A DNA stretch of 64,000 nt, from assembly GCA_963706385.1 (NCBI GenBank), contig OY970153.1, positions 558,001 through 622,000 of the forward strand, read 5' to 3'. How positions within the stretch are numbered: position 1 is the stretch's first letter; each line of letters opens with the position of its first letter. The stretch comes from Poindextera sp963706385 (GTDB lineage: Bacteria; Pseudomonadota; Alphaproteobacteria; Caulobacterales; Caulobacteraceae). A program made the position numbers and the translations under genes. Below, piece after piece: positions 6,594 to 14,891 of the stretch. The notes below the pieces were generated by a model, which was not told the DNA's origin, did not search any database, and was given only the letters and a program-made list of their open reading frames with translations.

Positions 6594-6706
6594 GCGGTGC
6601 GGGTCGCGGTGTGGAACGGCGGCTTGATATTGAGCACGACTTGATTCCGGATTCCCGATTCCGGCGACAGTTTACTAATTGCAATTGCCAGCGGAGTGGC
6701 CTCGCG

Positions 6707-6726
6707 CCACGGCGGTTTTCAAGACC
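6707..6726 (-). repeat. Inverted 20-bp tRNA-Ser att fragment
   Basis: The reverse complement reads GGTCTTGAAAACCGCCGTGG, identical to 5208-5227 and to 3890-3909. It marks the right end of the tRNA-Ser island; ordinary chromosomal genes resume immediately after it. Confidence 0.85.
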
Positions 6727-6737
6727 CACTCGCCCCC

Positions 6738-7334
6738 TCAGCGCTTCACCAGCATTCCGGCGAAATCGATCACGCACATCGACCGGTAGATACTGTGCCG
6801 GCCGCAGCCGACGCCGGCATACTGATAGGCCGGGTCGAAGATGTTCTGGCGGTGGCCGCGGTTCGGCACGCCGCTGTCGATGATCAGTTGCCGCACCACC
6901 TCGCGGGCCGTCGCATAGCCGTAGGAGATGTCCTCGCCCGCCAGGCTCGCCCACACACCATGGCGGTGGAGGCGGGTCCCGAGGTCCATCCCGGACGGCT
7001 CGTCGTGCCCGACCCCGCCGCCCGCGCCCTGGACTTCGACGTGGGCGATCGCCGAGGCGGCCAATCGTTCGTCCCGGCTCAACGGCTCCAGCGGCTTCTG
7101 GTCTTCGAGAAAATCGATCGCCTCGGCCAGCGCGCCCGGATCGTCGGGCGTCAGGCTCGGCGCGTCCGGGTCCAGGCGCGCGGCGCGACGAAGCTCACGC
7201 GCGTAGTCGGACGGATCGGCGCGCGCGAAATTGATTTCCGCCAGCACCGCGTCGTCGAACCCTTCGGCCCTCGTGGCGACCGGCATGGAAGAGAGGATCA
7301 GCAGCGCCGCACCGAACAGGGCTCGCGAACCCAT
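6738..7334 (-). CDS. CAP-domain (SCP/PR-1-like) secreted protein
   Basis: A 198-residue protein beginning at the ATG at 7334, which starts a signal peptide (MGSRALFGAALLILSSMPVATRA). The CAP signature follows: AEINFARADPSDYA, AIAHVEVQG (His), GEDISYGYA (Glu), GHRQNIFDPAYQYAGVGCG. Bacterial CAP proteins are extracytoplasmic and their biochemical role is mostly unknown. A longer upstream frame exists but runs through a palindromic repeat and is not credible. It is the first chromosomal gene after the island. Confidence 0.88.
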   Translation of the reverse strand: MGSRALFGAALLILSSMPVATRAEGFDDAVLAEINFARADPSDYARELRRAARLDPDAPSLTPDDPGALAEAIDFLEDQKPLEPLSRDERLAASAIAHVEVQGAGGGVGHDEPSGMDLGTRLHRHGVWASLAGEDISYGYATAREVVRQLIIDSGVPNRGHRQNIFDPAYQYAGVGCGRHSIYRSMCVIDFAGMLVKR

Positions 7335-7416
7335 CGTCTCACCCGCCGCAATTCGTCCGCATCGAAAGACAGAATTGAGCCGGGAACGTTGACAAAATGT
7401 GGGCGGCCGCCGGCGG

Positions 7417-7456
7417 CTTCGCCGAACCGGCGACCACTTCGGCGGAAAATGGTCTA
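7417..7456 (+). repeat. Partial copy of dispersed palindromic repeat
   Basis: Matches the hairpin found complete at 62391-62439 and, inverted, at 21265-21313: CGCCGAACCGGCGACCACTT then CGGCGGAAAATGGTCTAG. Only part of one hairpin is conserved here. It sits between the divergent CAP and acyl-CoA ligase genes. Confidence 0.7.
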
Positions 7457-7524
7457 GCATCGCCCGCCAGACCGCCCGGCTCGATCCGCCGGTCTCCGCA
7501 GAAACGCGCCGGGGAGTGACGGGC

Positions 7525-9183
7525 ATGAACGACTATCGGGCCAAGCCGTGGACGAAGCTCTATCCGGCGCATCTGAAGGCCGGCCTGAAGCCGGACTATC
7601 CCGACGCTCTGGCGATGTTCCGCGCGGCGGCGGCGCGGGCGGCGGACGGGCCGGCCGTGCATTATTTCGATGCGACGCTCAGCTACCGCGAGGTCGACGC
7701 CCAGTCCGACGCCCTGGCCGCGGCGCTGGTCGAACGCGGGTTCAAGAGCGGCGATCGCATCGCGCTCTATCTGCAGAATGTCCCCTACTTCCCGATCGCC
7801 ATGATCGCGGCCTGGAAGGCGGGCGGCATCGTGGTGCCGGTCAACCCGATGAACCGCGAGCGCGAGCTGGGCCTGCTCTTGGCCGACTCCGGGCCCAGCG
7901 CCCTGATCTGCCACGACAGCCTCTATCGCGACGTGGTCACGGCCCTGCCGCCGGAGCAGAAGGCGCTGGTCCCGGCCATCGTGCTGACCACCTCGCCGCT
8001 CGACCTGCAGAGCCGCGATGATCCGCGCCTGTTCCGCGACGTCGAGCGCCTGTCCTGCCCGGGGGCGGACGACCTCGGCGCGGTGATCGCCGCCCATCGC
8101 GGCGAGGCGCCCCCGCCCCGCCCGCTCAAGCCCGACGACATCGCCTTCCTGGTCTACACCTCCGGCACCACCGGCCTGCCCAAGGGGGCGATGAACACCC
8201 ACGCCAACGTCACCTTCAACGCCCAGGTCTATCGCGACTGGATCAGCCTGCCCGACGGGGTGGGCGTCCTGGGCGTCGCCCCGCTGTTCCACATCACCGG
8301 CCTGGTGGGCCACCTGCTGGTGGCGATCATCACCGCCAGCGCGGTGACCCTGGCCTACCGGTTCGACGCCGGGGTGATGCTGGAGGCCGCGGCCGAGCGC
8401 AAACCCGGCTTCACCGTGGCGGCGATCACCGCCCTGATGGCGATGATGAACCATCCCGAGGCCAGCCAGGCCCAACTCGCCAGCCTGACCAAGGTCTATT
8501 CCGGCGGCGCGCCGATCCCGCCGGCGATCGTCGAGGCCTTCGCCGCCAAGTTCGGCCACTATGTGCACAACATCTACGGCCTGACCGAGACCTCATCGCC
8601 GACCCACGCCACGCCGCTGGGCGCAACGGCGCCGGTGGATCCCGCCTCGGGCGCGCTCTCGGTCGGCGTGCCGGTGCCGGGCGCGGAGGTGTGGATCGCC
8701 GCCGACGACGGAACCCCCGCCCCGATCGGCGAGCCGGGCGAGATCGTCAGTTCCGGTCCGATGGTGGTCAAGGGCTATTGGAACAAGCCGGCGGAGACCG
8801 CCGAGGCGATGCGGCCGGACGGGTTCCGCACCGGCGACGTGGCCTTCATGGACGCGGACGGCTGGTTCTATCTGATCGACCGCAAGAAGGACATGATCAA
8901 CGCCGCCGGCTACAAGGTCTGGCCGCGCGAGGTCGAGGACGTGCTCTACACCCACCCCGCGGTGCGCGAGGCGGCCGTGGTCGGGGTCAAGGACGAGTAC
9001 CGCGGCGAGACGGTCAAGGCCGTGGTCAGCCTGAAGGCCGGCGCGAGCGCCACCCCCGCCGAGCTGATCGAGCACTGCAAGGCGCGCATGGCGGCCTACA
9101 AATACCCGCGCCAGCTCGAGATCATCGCCGAACTGCCCAAGACGGTGACCGGCAAGATCCTGCGGCGGGAGCTGCGGGGGTAG
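7525..9183 (+). CDS. Acyl-CoA synthetase (AMP-forming, long-chain fatty acid-CoA ligase type)
   Basis: A 552-residue ANL-superfamily enzyme activating a carboxylic acid to its CoA ester via an acyl-adenylate. The P-loop motif YTSGTTGLPKGAM lies near 210-222, the AMP-binding YGLTETSS near 351-358, RTGDVAFMDADGWFYLIDR near 434-452, and the catalytic Lys in KTVTGKILRREL at the C terminus. I chose the ATG at 7525; upstream reading would run through a repeat. The substrate is unknown, though neighbouring SDR and EthD-like genes suggest fatty-acid or aromatic acid metabolism. Confidence 0.9.
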   Translation: MNDYRAKPWTKLYPAHLKAGLKPDYPDALAMFRAAAARAADGPAVHYFDATLSYREVDAQSDALAAALVERGFKSGDRIALYLQNVPYFPIAMIAAWKAGGIVVPVNPMNRERELGLLLADSGPSALICHDSLYRDVVTALPPEQKALVPAIVLTTSPLDLQSRDDPRLFRDVERLSCPGADDLGAVIAAHRGEAPPPRPLKPDDIAFLVYTSGTTGLPKGAMNTHANVTFNAQVYRDWISLPDGVGVLGVAPLFHITGLVGHLLVAIITASAVTLAYRFDAGVMLEAAAERKPGFTVAAITALMAMMNHPEASQAQLASLTKVYSGGAPIPPAIVEAFAAKFGHYVHNIYGLTETSSPTHATPLGATAPVDPASGALSVGVPVPGAEVWIAADDGTPAPIGEPGEIVSSGPMVVKGYWNKPAETAEAMRPDGFRTGDVAFMDADGWFYLIDRKKDMINAAGYKVWPREVEDVLYTHPAVREAAVVGVKDEYRGETVKAVVSLKAGASATPAELIEHCKARMAAYKYPRQLEIIAELPKTVTGKILRRELRG

Positions 9184-9186
9184 AGC

Positions 9187-9927
9187 CTACGCCGCCAGGT
9201 ACGAGCCGCCGGTGACGAACACCACCTGGCCCTGGATCATCGCCGCCGAGGGGCTGGCCAGGTATTCGATCAGGCCGCAGTAGTCGTCGTCGGTCACGTT
9301 GCGGCCACTGGGATTGGACGCCGCCGACTGGCGCATGATCTCGTCGGTGCGCTCGCCATAGACCTGGCGCAGGGCCTCGGTGTCGACGGCGCTGGGCGCC
9401 ACGCAATTGGCCCGCACCCCCAGCGGGGCCAGCTCCAGCGCCAGATAGCGGATTAGGCTTTCCGCCAGCGACTTGCCCGCGCCCACCGCGGCGTAGTTCG
9501 GCAAGGGCGTGCGGCTGCCTCGGCTGGACAGGAAGAACACCGTGCTCCCGCGTTGGAACAACGGCCGCGCCGCCTGGACCAGATAGACCAGGGCCGTGCC
9601 GTTCAGGTTGATCGCCTGGGTCAGGGCGGCCGGATCGATGGTCAGCAGCGGCTCGGGGATCACCTTGACCGCGCAATGGACCAGCTGGTCCAGCCGTTCG
9701 GTCTGGGCCGCGACGGCATCCACGACGGCCTTCGCGCCGTCCGGGGTTCCGACGTCCCCCTGGATCAGGTGGCAGCGGGCGCCCGCGGCCTCGATCCCGG
9801 CCTTCGCGCGGTCCGCGGCCGCCGCGTCGGCGCGGAAATTCAGAAAGACGTCCGTGTCCGGCTTGGCGAAGCGTCGGGCGATGGCCAGGCCGATGCCCTT
9901 GATGCCGCCGGTGACGAGGATAGCCAT
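9187..9927 (-). CDS. Short-chain dehydrogenase/reductase, enoyl-reductase (FabL)-like
   Basis: A 246-residue Rossmann protein. The N terminus is ILVTGGIKGIGLAIARRF (TGxxxGIG cofactor loop). The active site reads SSRGSRTPLPNYAAVGAGK, i.e. Tyr-x6-Lys instead of the ordinary Tyr-x3-Lys. Tyr-x6-Lys is the signature of enoyl-ACP reductases such as FabI and FabL, and SSRGS...NYxxVGxxK is close to FabL. Enoyl reduction is therefore a reasonable inference; plain SDR is the safe call. It is convergent with the acyl-CoA ligase (3-nt gap). GGGAGGCGGGG supports the start. Confidence 0.8.
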   Translation of the reverse strand: MAILVTGGIKGIGLAIARRFAKPDTDVFLNFRADAAAADRAKAGIEAAGARCHLIQGDVGTPDGAKAVVDAVAAQTERLDQLVHCAVKVIPEPLLTIDPAALTQAINLNGTALVYLVQAARPLFQRGSTVFFLSSRGSRTPLPNYAAVGAGKSLAESLIRYLALELAPLGVRANCVAPSAVDTEALRQVYGERTDEIMRQSAASNPSGRNVTDDDYCGLIEYLASPSAAMIQGQVVFVTGGSYLAA

Positions 9928-9940
9928 GACCCCGCCTCCC

Positions 9941-10258
9941 TCAGCCGTCCTGGCCCATGGCCGAGGTCAGGGTGACCCCGAACCGCTCGATCATCTGGCC
10001 GGCGTCCGCGCGCAGGGCGGTCCACTGGGGCGTATGCTCGTCGCGCTCGAAGGCGGCGCGATCGGGCCAGATCATCACCGCCACGCGATAGAAGGCCGGC
10101 GCCGAGCCCTCGAGCCCCTCCCCGATCAATATGGTGTCGAGCCCCGAAAGATTGGGCACGGCGCGGGCCAGCGGCGCGTGGGTGTTCAGATAGGCCGCCT
10201 CGAACGCCGCCTTGTCCTCGGGCCTCGGCGCGGACCACAGCGCCACCAGTTTGAACAT
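9941..10258 (-). CDS. EthD-like small protein
   Basis: A 105-residue protein with the alpha+beta-barrel pattern of the EthD family (MFKLVALWSAPRP at the start, HAPLARAVPNLSGL near 27-40). The family is linked to degradation of ethers and aromatics, but biochemical roles are unclear. Two possible starts lie 6 nt apart; the ATG at 10258 is preferred because GGAGGAG is correctly spaced before it. It precedes the FabL-like gene by 13 nt and is probably co-transcribed. Confidence 0.75.
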   Translation of the reverse strand: MFKLVALWSAPRPEDKAAFEAAYLNTHAPLARAVPNLSGLDTILIGEGLEGSAPAFYRVAVMIWPDRAAFERDEHTPQWTALRADAGQMIERFGVTLTSAMGQDG

Positions 10259-10361
10259 GATCATCTCCTCCCCCGCGGCCGGCTCGCGTGAAGCCGAAAC
10301 GCCCGTTGTCGCCGCCCGACTTTAGCGTCTGGCGGGAGCCTGTATATGGCCCGATCGGCGG

Positions 10362-11003
10362 TCAGCCACGCGCGAAGAAGGCCTGTTCGGACTTGACCAG
10401 GGGCGCGAACGACGGGCGGGCCAGGATCGCACCCAGGAAGGCCGCAAGCTTGGGATAGGCCGCCGGGTCGACCTCGTAGCCGACGTGCGACAGATTGACG
10501 AACGGGCTGGCCACGGCGAGGTCGGCCAGGGTCAGGCGGTCCTCCACCAGATGCCCGGAGGCCGGCAGCACGCCTTCGATATAGGCCAGGATCGGCGGCA
10601 GCTCCGTCTCGATGGCGGCGACGGCGGCGGCCTCGTCGCCGGCCTGGCCCAGGAACTTGGGCGCCACGATGCGGTTGAAGAACGGCTTGGCCGCGCTCGG
10701 CGTCAGGATGGTGTCGGCGAACTCCTCGTACCAGATGGTTCGCGCGCGGGCCTTGGGCTCGGCCGGGATCAGGCGCGGTTCGGGCTTGATCGCGTCGAGA
10801 TAGGTGATGATGGCGCTGGAGTCGGAGATGTGGAAATCCCCGTCGACGAAGCCTGGCATCTTGCCGAACGGGCTGGCCTTGCGGAAATCCGGATCGGCGG
10901 CGCCGAGGCCGATCGGCTTGAGCGTCAGCTCGATCCCCTTCTCGGTGGCGAACGCCAGCGTCTTGCGGACGAACGGCGACAGCGACGAGCCGTAGACGAT
11001 CAT
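10362..11003 (-). CDS. Glutathione S-transferase family protein
   Basis: A 213-residue protein with an N-terminal thioredoxin-like GST domain (MIVYGSSLSPFVRKTLAFA; FGKMPGFVDGDFHISDSSAI contains the cis-Pro and the ESxAI-like glutathione-binding motif at about 47-66) and an all-helical C-terminal domain. SSLSPFVRK puts a Ser where GST enzymes have their activating residue. The substrate is unknown. Divergent from the isomerase gene at 11133. Confidence 0.88.
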   Translation of the reverse strand: MIVYGSSLSPFVRKTLAFATEKGIELTLKPIGLGAADPDFRKASPFGKMPGFVDGDFHISDSSAIITYLDAIKPEPRLIPAEPKARARTIWYEEFADTILTPSAAKPFFNRIVAPKFLGQAGDEAAAVAAIETELPPILAYIEGVLPASGHLVEDRLTLADLAVASPFVNLSHVGYEVDPAAYPKLAAFLGAILARPSFAPLVKSEQAFFARG

Positions 11004-11132
11004 GGGGAGCCCCTTGCTTGTTTCAGCGAGCTTAGCGGGCGCGCTTCCAGGCGGCTATAGGCCGCGCGGCGTCGAAAGGGCTAGACTGGCCGCGCGGCGA
11101 CGCAGAGCGGCGGACGCATCGGGGAGCCAGGC

Positions 11133-11738
11133 GTGATCGAGTTCTTCTTCGACTGTTCCAGCCCGTGGACCTATCTGGCGTTCCACAACATCCAGCCGCT
11201 GGCCGCCGAGTTCGCAGCGCCGATCGTCTGGCGCCCGATCCTGGTCGGCGGGATCTTCAACACCATCAATCCGAGCGTCTACGCCAGCCGCGAGCATCCG
11301 GTGCCGGAAAAGGCCCGCTACATGCTCAAGGACATGCGGGACTGGGCGCGGCTGGCCGGCCTGAAGATCAAGATGCCGCCCAGCGTCTTCCCGGTGAACA
11401 GCGTCAAGGCGATGCGCGCCTGCATCGTGCTGGAGCCGCAAGGGCGGATGGTCGACTTCGCCCGCGCGGTGTTCGAGATCTACTGGGGCGAGGACCAGGA
11501 CATCTCGCGCGATGAGGTGCTGCGCGAGGTCTGCGAGCGGGTCGGGATCGACGCCGACGGTCTGCTGTCCGCGATCGCCGACCAGCCCGTCAAGGACCAG
11601 CTCAAAGCCAACACCGAGGAGGTGATGCGCCGGGGCGGCTTCGGCTCGCCGACGATCTTCGTCGGCGGCGAGGACATGTATTTCGGCAACGACCGCCTGC
11701 CCCTGGTCAGGGACGCGCTGCGGCGGGCGACGGCGTGA
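11133..11738 (+). CDS. 2-hydroxychromene-2-carboxylate isomerase-like (DsbA/GST-kappa family)
   Basis: A 201-residue protein of the thioredoxin-fold HCCA isomerase family. FDCSSPWTYLA near the N terminus carries the active Ser in place of the DsbA CxxC, and GSPTIFVGGEDMYFGNDRL near 174-192 is the family C-terminal motif. These glutathione-dependent enzymes work in naphthalene-type catabolism, but many family members have unknown substrates. The start is GTG at 11133 with GGGGAG upstream. Confidence 0.85.
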   Translation: MIEFFFDCSSPWTYLAFHNIQPLAAEFAAPIVWRPILVGGIFNTINPSVYASREHPVPEKARYMLKDMRDWARLAGLKIKMPPSVFPVNSVKAMRACIVLEPQGRMVDFARAVFEIYWGEDQDISRDEVLREVCERVGIDADGLLSAIADQPVKDQLKANTEEVMRRGGFGSPTIFVGGEDMYFGNDRLPLVRDALRRATA

Positions 11739-11747
11739 AAATCTTCT

Positions 11748-11770
11748 CCTTCCCCCATCGAGGGGGAAGG
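11748..11770. terminator. Bidirectional terminator-like hairpin
   Basis: CCTTCCCCC (11748-11756) pairs with GGGGGAAGG (11762-11770) around a 5-nt loop between two convergent genes. Such hairpins are also dispersed repeats in this group of bacteria. Confidence 0.6.
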
Positions 11771-11781
11771 GTTCTTGCCGC

Positions 11782-13014
11782 CTAACGTCCCGGGCCGGCC
11801 TTGGCGGCGGAGGCGCGGACGATCGGGATGTCTTCTGGCGCCAGGGGCGCCATCCAGCGCTTGCGCTTCATCGCCGCCTCCAGATAGGGCGCCAGGGCCG
11901 CGGCCTTCTTCGCCTCCCGATCGGCCGCCTCGGCCTTGAACTCGCCCATCACCTCCGCCGCGAACAGCTCTAGCGACTCGCAGATGTGCTCGTGGCGGTT
12001 GTTGCCGGCCTGCTGCAGGAAGATCACCTGGTCGATGCCGGCCTCCTGGAAGTCCTTGATGTGCTCGCGGATGTCGTCGGGCGTGCCGATGCCCGAGGAA
12101 TAGGTCTCGGCCCGCTTGGCGGCGGCGACGATCTCCTCGGTGCGATTGCCGCGGGCGGTGATGTAGTCGTGCCAGAGCGACGAGCGGCCCGGAATGGTGT
12201 CGTGCGCCACCAGGGCGTTCACCGCATAGCCGAAGAACTCGAAGCCCTCATGCCCGCGCCGGATGGCCTCGGAGCGGTCGTGGTGCAGCGAGAAGTTCGA
12301 GACCATGGCGATGTTGGCGTTCACCGCATGGCCGATCGGCACGCACTGGTCGGACCTGATGATGTCGTAATAGATGCCGGCCCAGGTGCGCGCCTCGTCC
12401 GGGTCGAGGAACGAGAAGGCCAGCGCCCCGACGCCGATCGAGGCGGCGACCTTGATGGTGTCCCGGTTGGTGCAGGCCATCCACATCGGCGGGTGCGGGC
12501 TCTGCACCGGCTTGGGCACGATGTTGCGGCAGGGCATGGAGAACGCCTTGCCCTCGTAGCCGGGATAGGGGTCCATGGTCATCATGTTGGCGATCTGCTC
12601 GGCCGCCTCGATGGCCAGGGCGCGTTTCTCCTTGGCCGGAATGTGGAAGGCGCCCAGCTCTAGCCGCGTCGCCCCCTCGCCGATGCCGAAATCAAGCCGG
12701 CCGTTGGAGATGATGTCCAGCGTGCCCAGGCCCTCGGCGACCCGCGCGGGGTGGTTGTAGTTGGGGATCACCTGGCGGATGCCGTGGCCGACGCGGATGT
12801 TTTTCGTCAGCGCGGCGCAGGCGGCGAGGAACACCTCGGGCGCGGAGGAGTGGGAATATTCCTCCAGGAAATGGTGCTCGACCTCCCAGGCGTAGTCATA
12901 GCCCAGCTTGTCGGCCAGCACGACCTGCTCGAGCGCCTGGTGGAACAGCTTCGCCTCGTCGCCCGGATTCCACGGCTTGGGCAGTTGATGTTCATAGAAA
13001 ATGCCGAACCGCAT
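11782..13014 (-). CDS. Luciferase-like flavin-dependent monooxygenase
   Basis: A 410-residue TIM-barrel protein of the bacterial luciferase family (MRFGIFYEHQLPKPW; GYDYAWEVEHHFLEEYSHS; IGEGATRLELGAF). These enzymes oxidise substrates with reduced FMN or F420; this length and the H-H-F-x-E motif fit the FMN-using class. The substrate is unknown. AGGGAG upstream supports the start. Divergent from the SDR at 13192. Confidence 0.87.
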   Translation of the reverse strand: MRFGIFYEHQLPKPWNPGDEAKLFHQALEQVVLADKLGYDYAWEVEHHFLEEYSHSSAPEVFLAACAALTKNIRVGHGIRQVIPNYNHPARVAEGLGTLDIISNGRLDFGIGEGATRLELGAFHIPAKEKRALAIEAAEQIANMMTMDPYPGYEGKAFSMPCRNIVPKPVQSPHPPMWMACTNRDTIKVAASIGVGALAFSFLDPDEARTWAGIYYDIIRSDQCVPIGHAVNANIAMVSNFSLHHDRSEAIRRGHEGFEFFGYAVNALVAHDTIPGRSSLWHDYITARGNRTEEIVAAAKRAETYSSGIGTPDDIREHIKDFQEAGIDQVIFLQQAGNNRHEHICESLELFAAEVMGEFKAEAADREAKKAAALAPYLEAAMKRKRWMAPLAPEDIPIVRASAAKAGPGR

Positions 13015-13191
13015 GGCGGCGTGCTCCCTGCCAGGTGGGGTTATACCCCCTTCTAAAGCGAGTAGATCGCAAGACGGCCGGCGGCGAAAGCCAGACGCAA
13101 GGGAAACCCGGTTGGCAAGCCTTCGTCGCGACAGCTACAGACGTGCGCGAACCGGCGCCAGGAAGCGCAACCTCATGAGGAACCGCCCGCC

Positions 13192-13968
13192 ATGTCCGAG
13201 ACCCCGCCCTTCTCCATGACCGGCCGCGTGGCGCTGGTGACCGGCGCCTCGTCCGGCATCGGCCGACGGCTGGCGCTGCAACTGGCGGCGGCCGGGGCCA
13301 AGGTGGCGGTGGGCGCGCGGCGGACCGACCGGCTGGCGGAGCTGACCGCGGAGATCAAGGCGGCTGGCGGCCAGGCCCTGGCCGTCGCCATGGACGTGGC
13401 CGAGGAGGCCTCGGTGATCGCCGGTTTCGATGCGGCCGAGGCGGCTTTCGGGCCGGTCGACACCGCCTACGCCAACGCCGGCATGAACTTCGAGAGCATG
13501 ATCGTCGACATGCCGGTCGAGGCGTTCGACCAGATGGTCTCGGTCAACCTGCGCGGGGTGTTCCTGACCGCCCGCGAGGCGGCGCGCCGGATGATGAAGG
13601 CGGGCTCGCGGGCGAGCGGCCGCGGCCGGATCGTGCTGGTCTCCTCGATCGGCGCGCACACCGTGCTGCCAGGCCTGGCGACCTATTGCGCGACCAAGGC
13701 CGGGGTGGCGATGCTGGGCCGCTGCATGGCGCGTGAATGGGCGCGCCAGGGGATCAACGTCAACGTGATCTGCCCGGGTTTTCTGGAGACCGAGCTGAAC
13801 AGCGACTGGTTCGGCCGCGAAGGCGGGCAAAAGCAGATTCAGGGCTTCCCGCGCAAGCGGCTGATGGTCGAGGCGGATCTGGACGCCATGCTGCTCTACC
13901 TGGGCTCGGACGCCGCCCGCGCGGTGACCGGTTCGGTGCTCACCCTGGACGACGGCCAGTCGCTTTGA
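13192..13968 (+). CDS. Short-chain dehydrogenase/reductase
   Basis: A 258-residue classical SDR: VALVTGASSGIGRRLALQL (NAD(P) loop, about 12-30), YANAGMNF, catalytic Ser in VLVSSIGAHT, YCATKAG (Tyr-x3-Lys, about 164-170) and PGFLETELN. Arg pair ARRTDRL after the second strand suggests NADPH preference. The start has AGGAA upstream. No substrate can be inferred. Confidence 0.9.
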   Translation: MSETPPFSMTGRVALVTGASSGIGRRLALQLAAAGAKVAVGARRTDRLAELTAEIKAAGGQALAVAMDVAEEASVIAGFDAAEAAFGPVDTAYANAGMNFESMIVDMPVEAFDQMVSVNLRGVFLTAREAARRMMKAGSRASGRGRIVLVSSIGAHTVLPGLATYCATKAGVAMLGRCMAREWARQGINVNVICPGFLETELNSDWFGREGGQKQIQGFPRKRLMVEADLDAMLLYLGSDAARAVTGSVLTLDDGQSL

Positions 13969-14041
13969 TCGGGCGCTTGTCGGCGAGATTCCGCGGCCTA
14001 GACTTGGCCGACCGATGCATCCCAGCCGGACCCCGCCGCCG

Positions 14042-14662
14042 ATGAGCACCCGCGAGCCTGTTCTAAAACCCGTTTCGATCGCCAGCCTGCGGCCGACGCA
14101 AATGACGGTCGGCTATCGCGAGGTGGCGGAAAAGCGCCGCGGCTGGCGCGAGAAGTCCGACGACAAGGGCGCGCAGTTCCTCGGCCACCACATGATTCCG
14201 GTGCTGCTGGGCCCCAAGGGGCGGCACTATGTGATCGATCACCACCACTTGGTCCGGGCGCTGTTCGACGAGGGGGTGAAGGACATATTGGTCAATGTGG
14301 TGGCCGACCTGAGCGCGCTGAAACGCGAGGAGTTCTGGGTGCTGACCGACAACCGCGGCTGGTGCCACCCCTATGACGAGGATGGCGCACGGCGCGGGTT
14401 CGCCGATATCCCGCCCTCGATCGAGAAGCTGAAGGACGACCCGTTCCGCAGTCTGGCCGGAGAACTGCGCCGCGCCGGCGGCTTCGCCAAGGACACCTCA
14501 CCGTTCAGCGAGTTCATCTGGGCCGACTTCCTCAGGCGTCGGATCAGGCGCAAGGCGGTCGAAACCGATTTCAATCGCACCCTGGCGCGGGCGCTGACCT
14601 TGGCCAAGAGCGAAGCGGCGGGTCACCTGCCCGGCTGGTGCGGACCGAGTCTCGACAGTTAG
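14042..14662 (+). CDS. ParB-like nuclease-domain protein (ParBc_2 type)
   Basis: A 206-residue protein resembling the ParB/sulfiredoxin-like family represented by ParBc_2. Landmarks are SLRPTQMTVGYREVAEK near the N terminus, YVIDHHHLVRALFDEG (about 63-78) and EEFWVLTDNRGWCHPYD (about 98-114). This subfamily is not the chromosomal partitioning ParB and lacks its HTH; function is unknown. The frame is open 27 nt upstream to an ATG at 14015, and neither start has a strong ribosome-binding site. Confidence 0.75.
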   Translation: MSTREPVLKPVSIASLRPTQMTVGYREVAEKRRGWREKSDDKGAQFLGHHMIPVLLGPKGRHYVIDHHHLVRALFDEGVKDILVNVVADLSALKREEFWVLTDNRGWCHPYDEDGARRGFADIPPSIEKLKDDPFRSLAGELRRAGGFAKDTSPFSEFIWADFLRRRIRRKAVETDFNRTLARALTLAKSEAAGHLPGWCGPSLDS

Positions 14663-14891
14663 GCTTCGACCCCGCCACGGCGGCGGACCGCCGGCGGACT
14701 TGGCGCCCGGTCACGACCTGTCCGCCGCGCGCGTTGTCACAAACGCGTCATTGACAGGTGCTCCATCCCAATGAGCGCCCGAACCAACGGTTCGGCTTGC
14801 GTTTGGCCGTGCGTCGGGTACAGCCGCACGGCGGCGGGGCGGCCGGCAGCCGGTCCCCGAGGTCGCAGGGCGGCGGAGTGCGAGGCCACCG

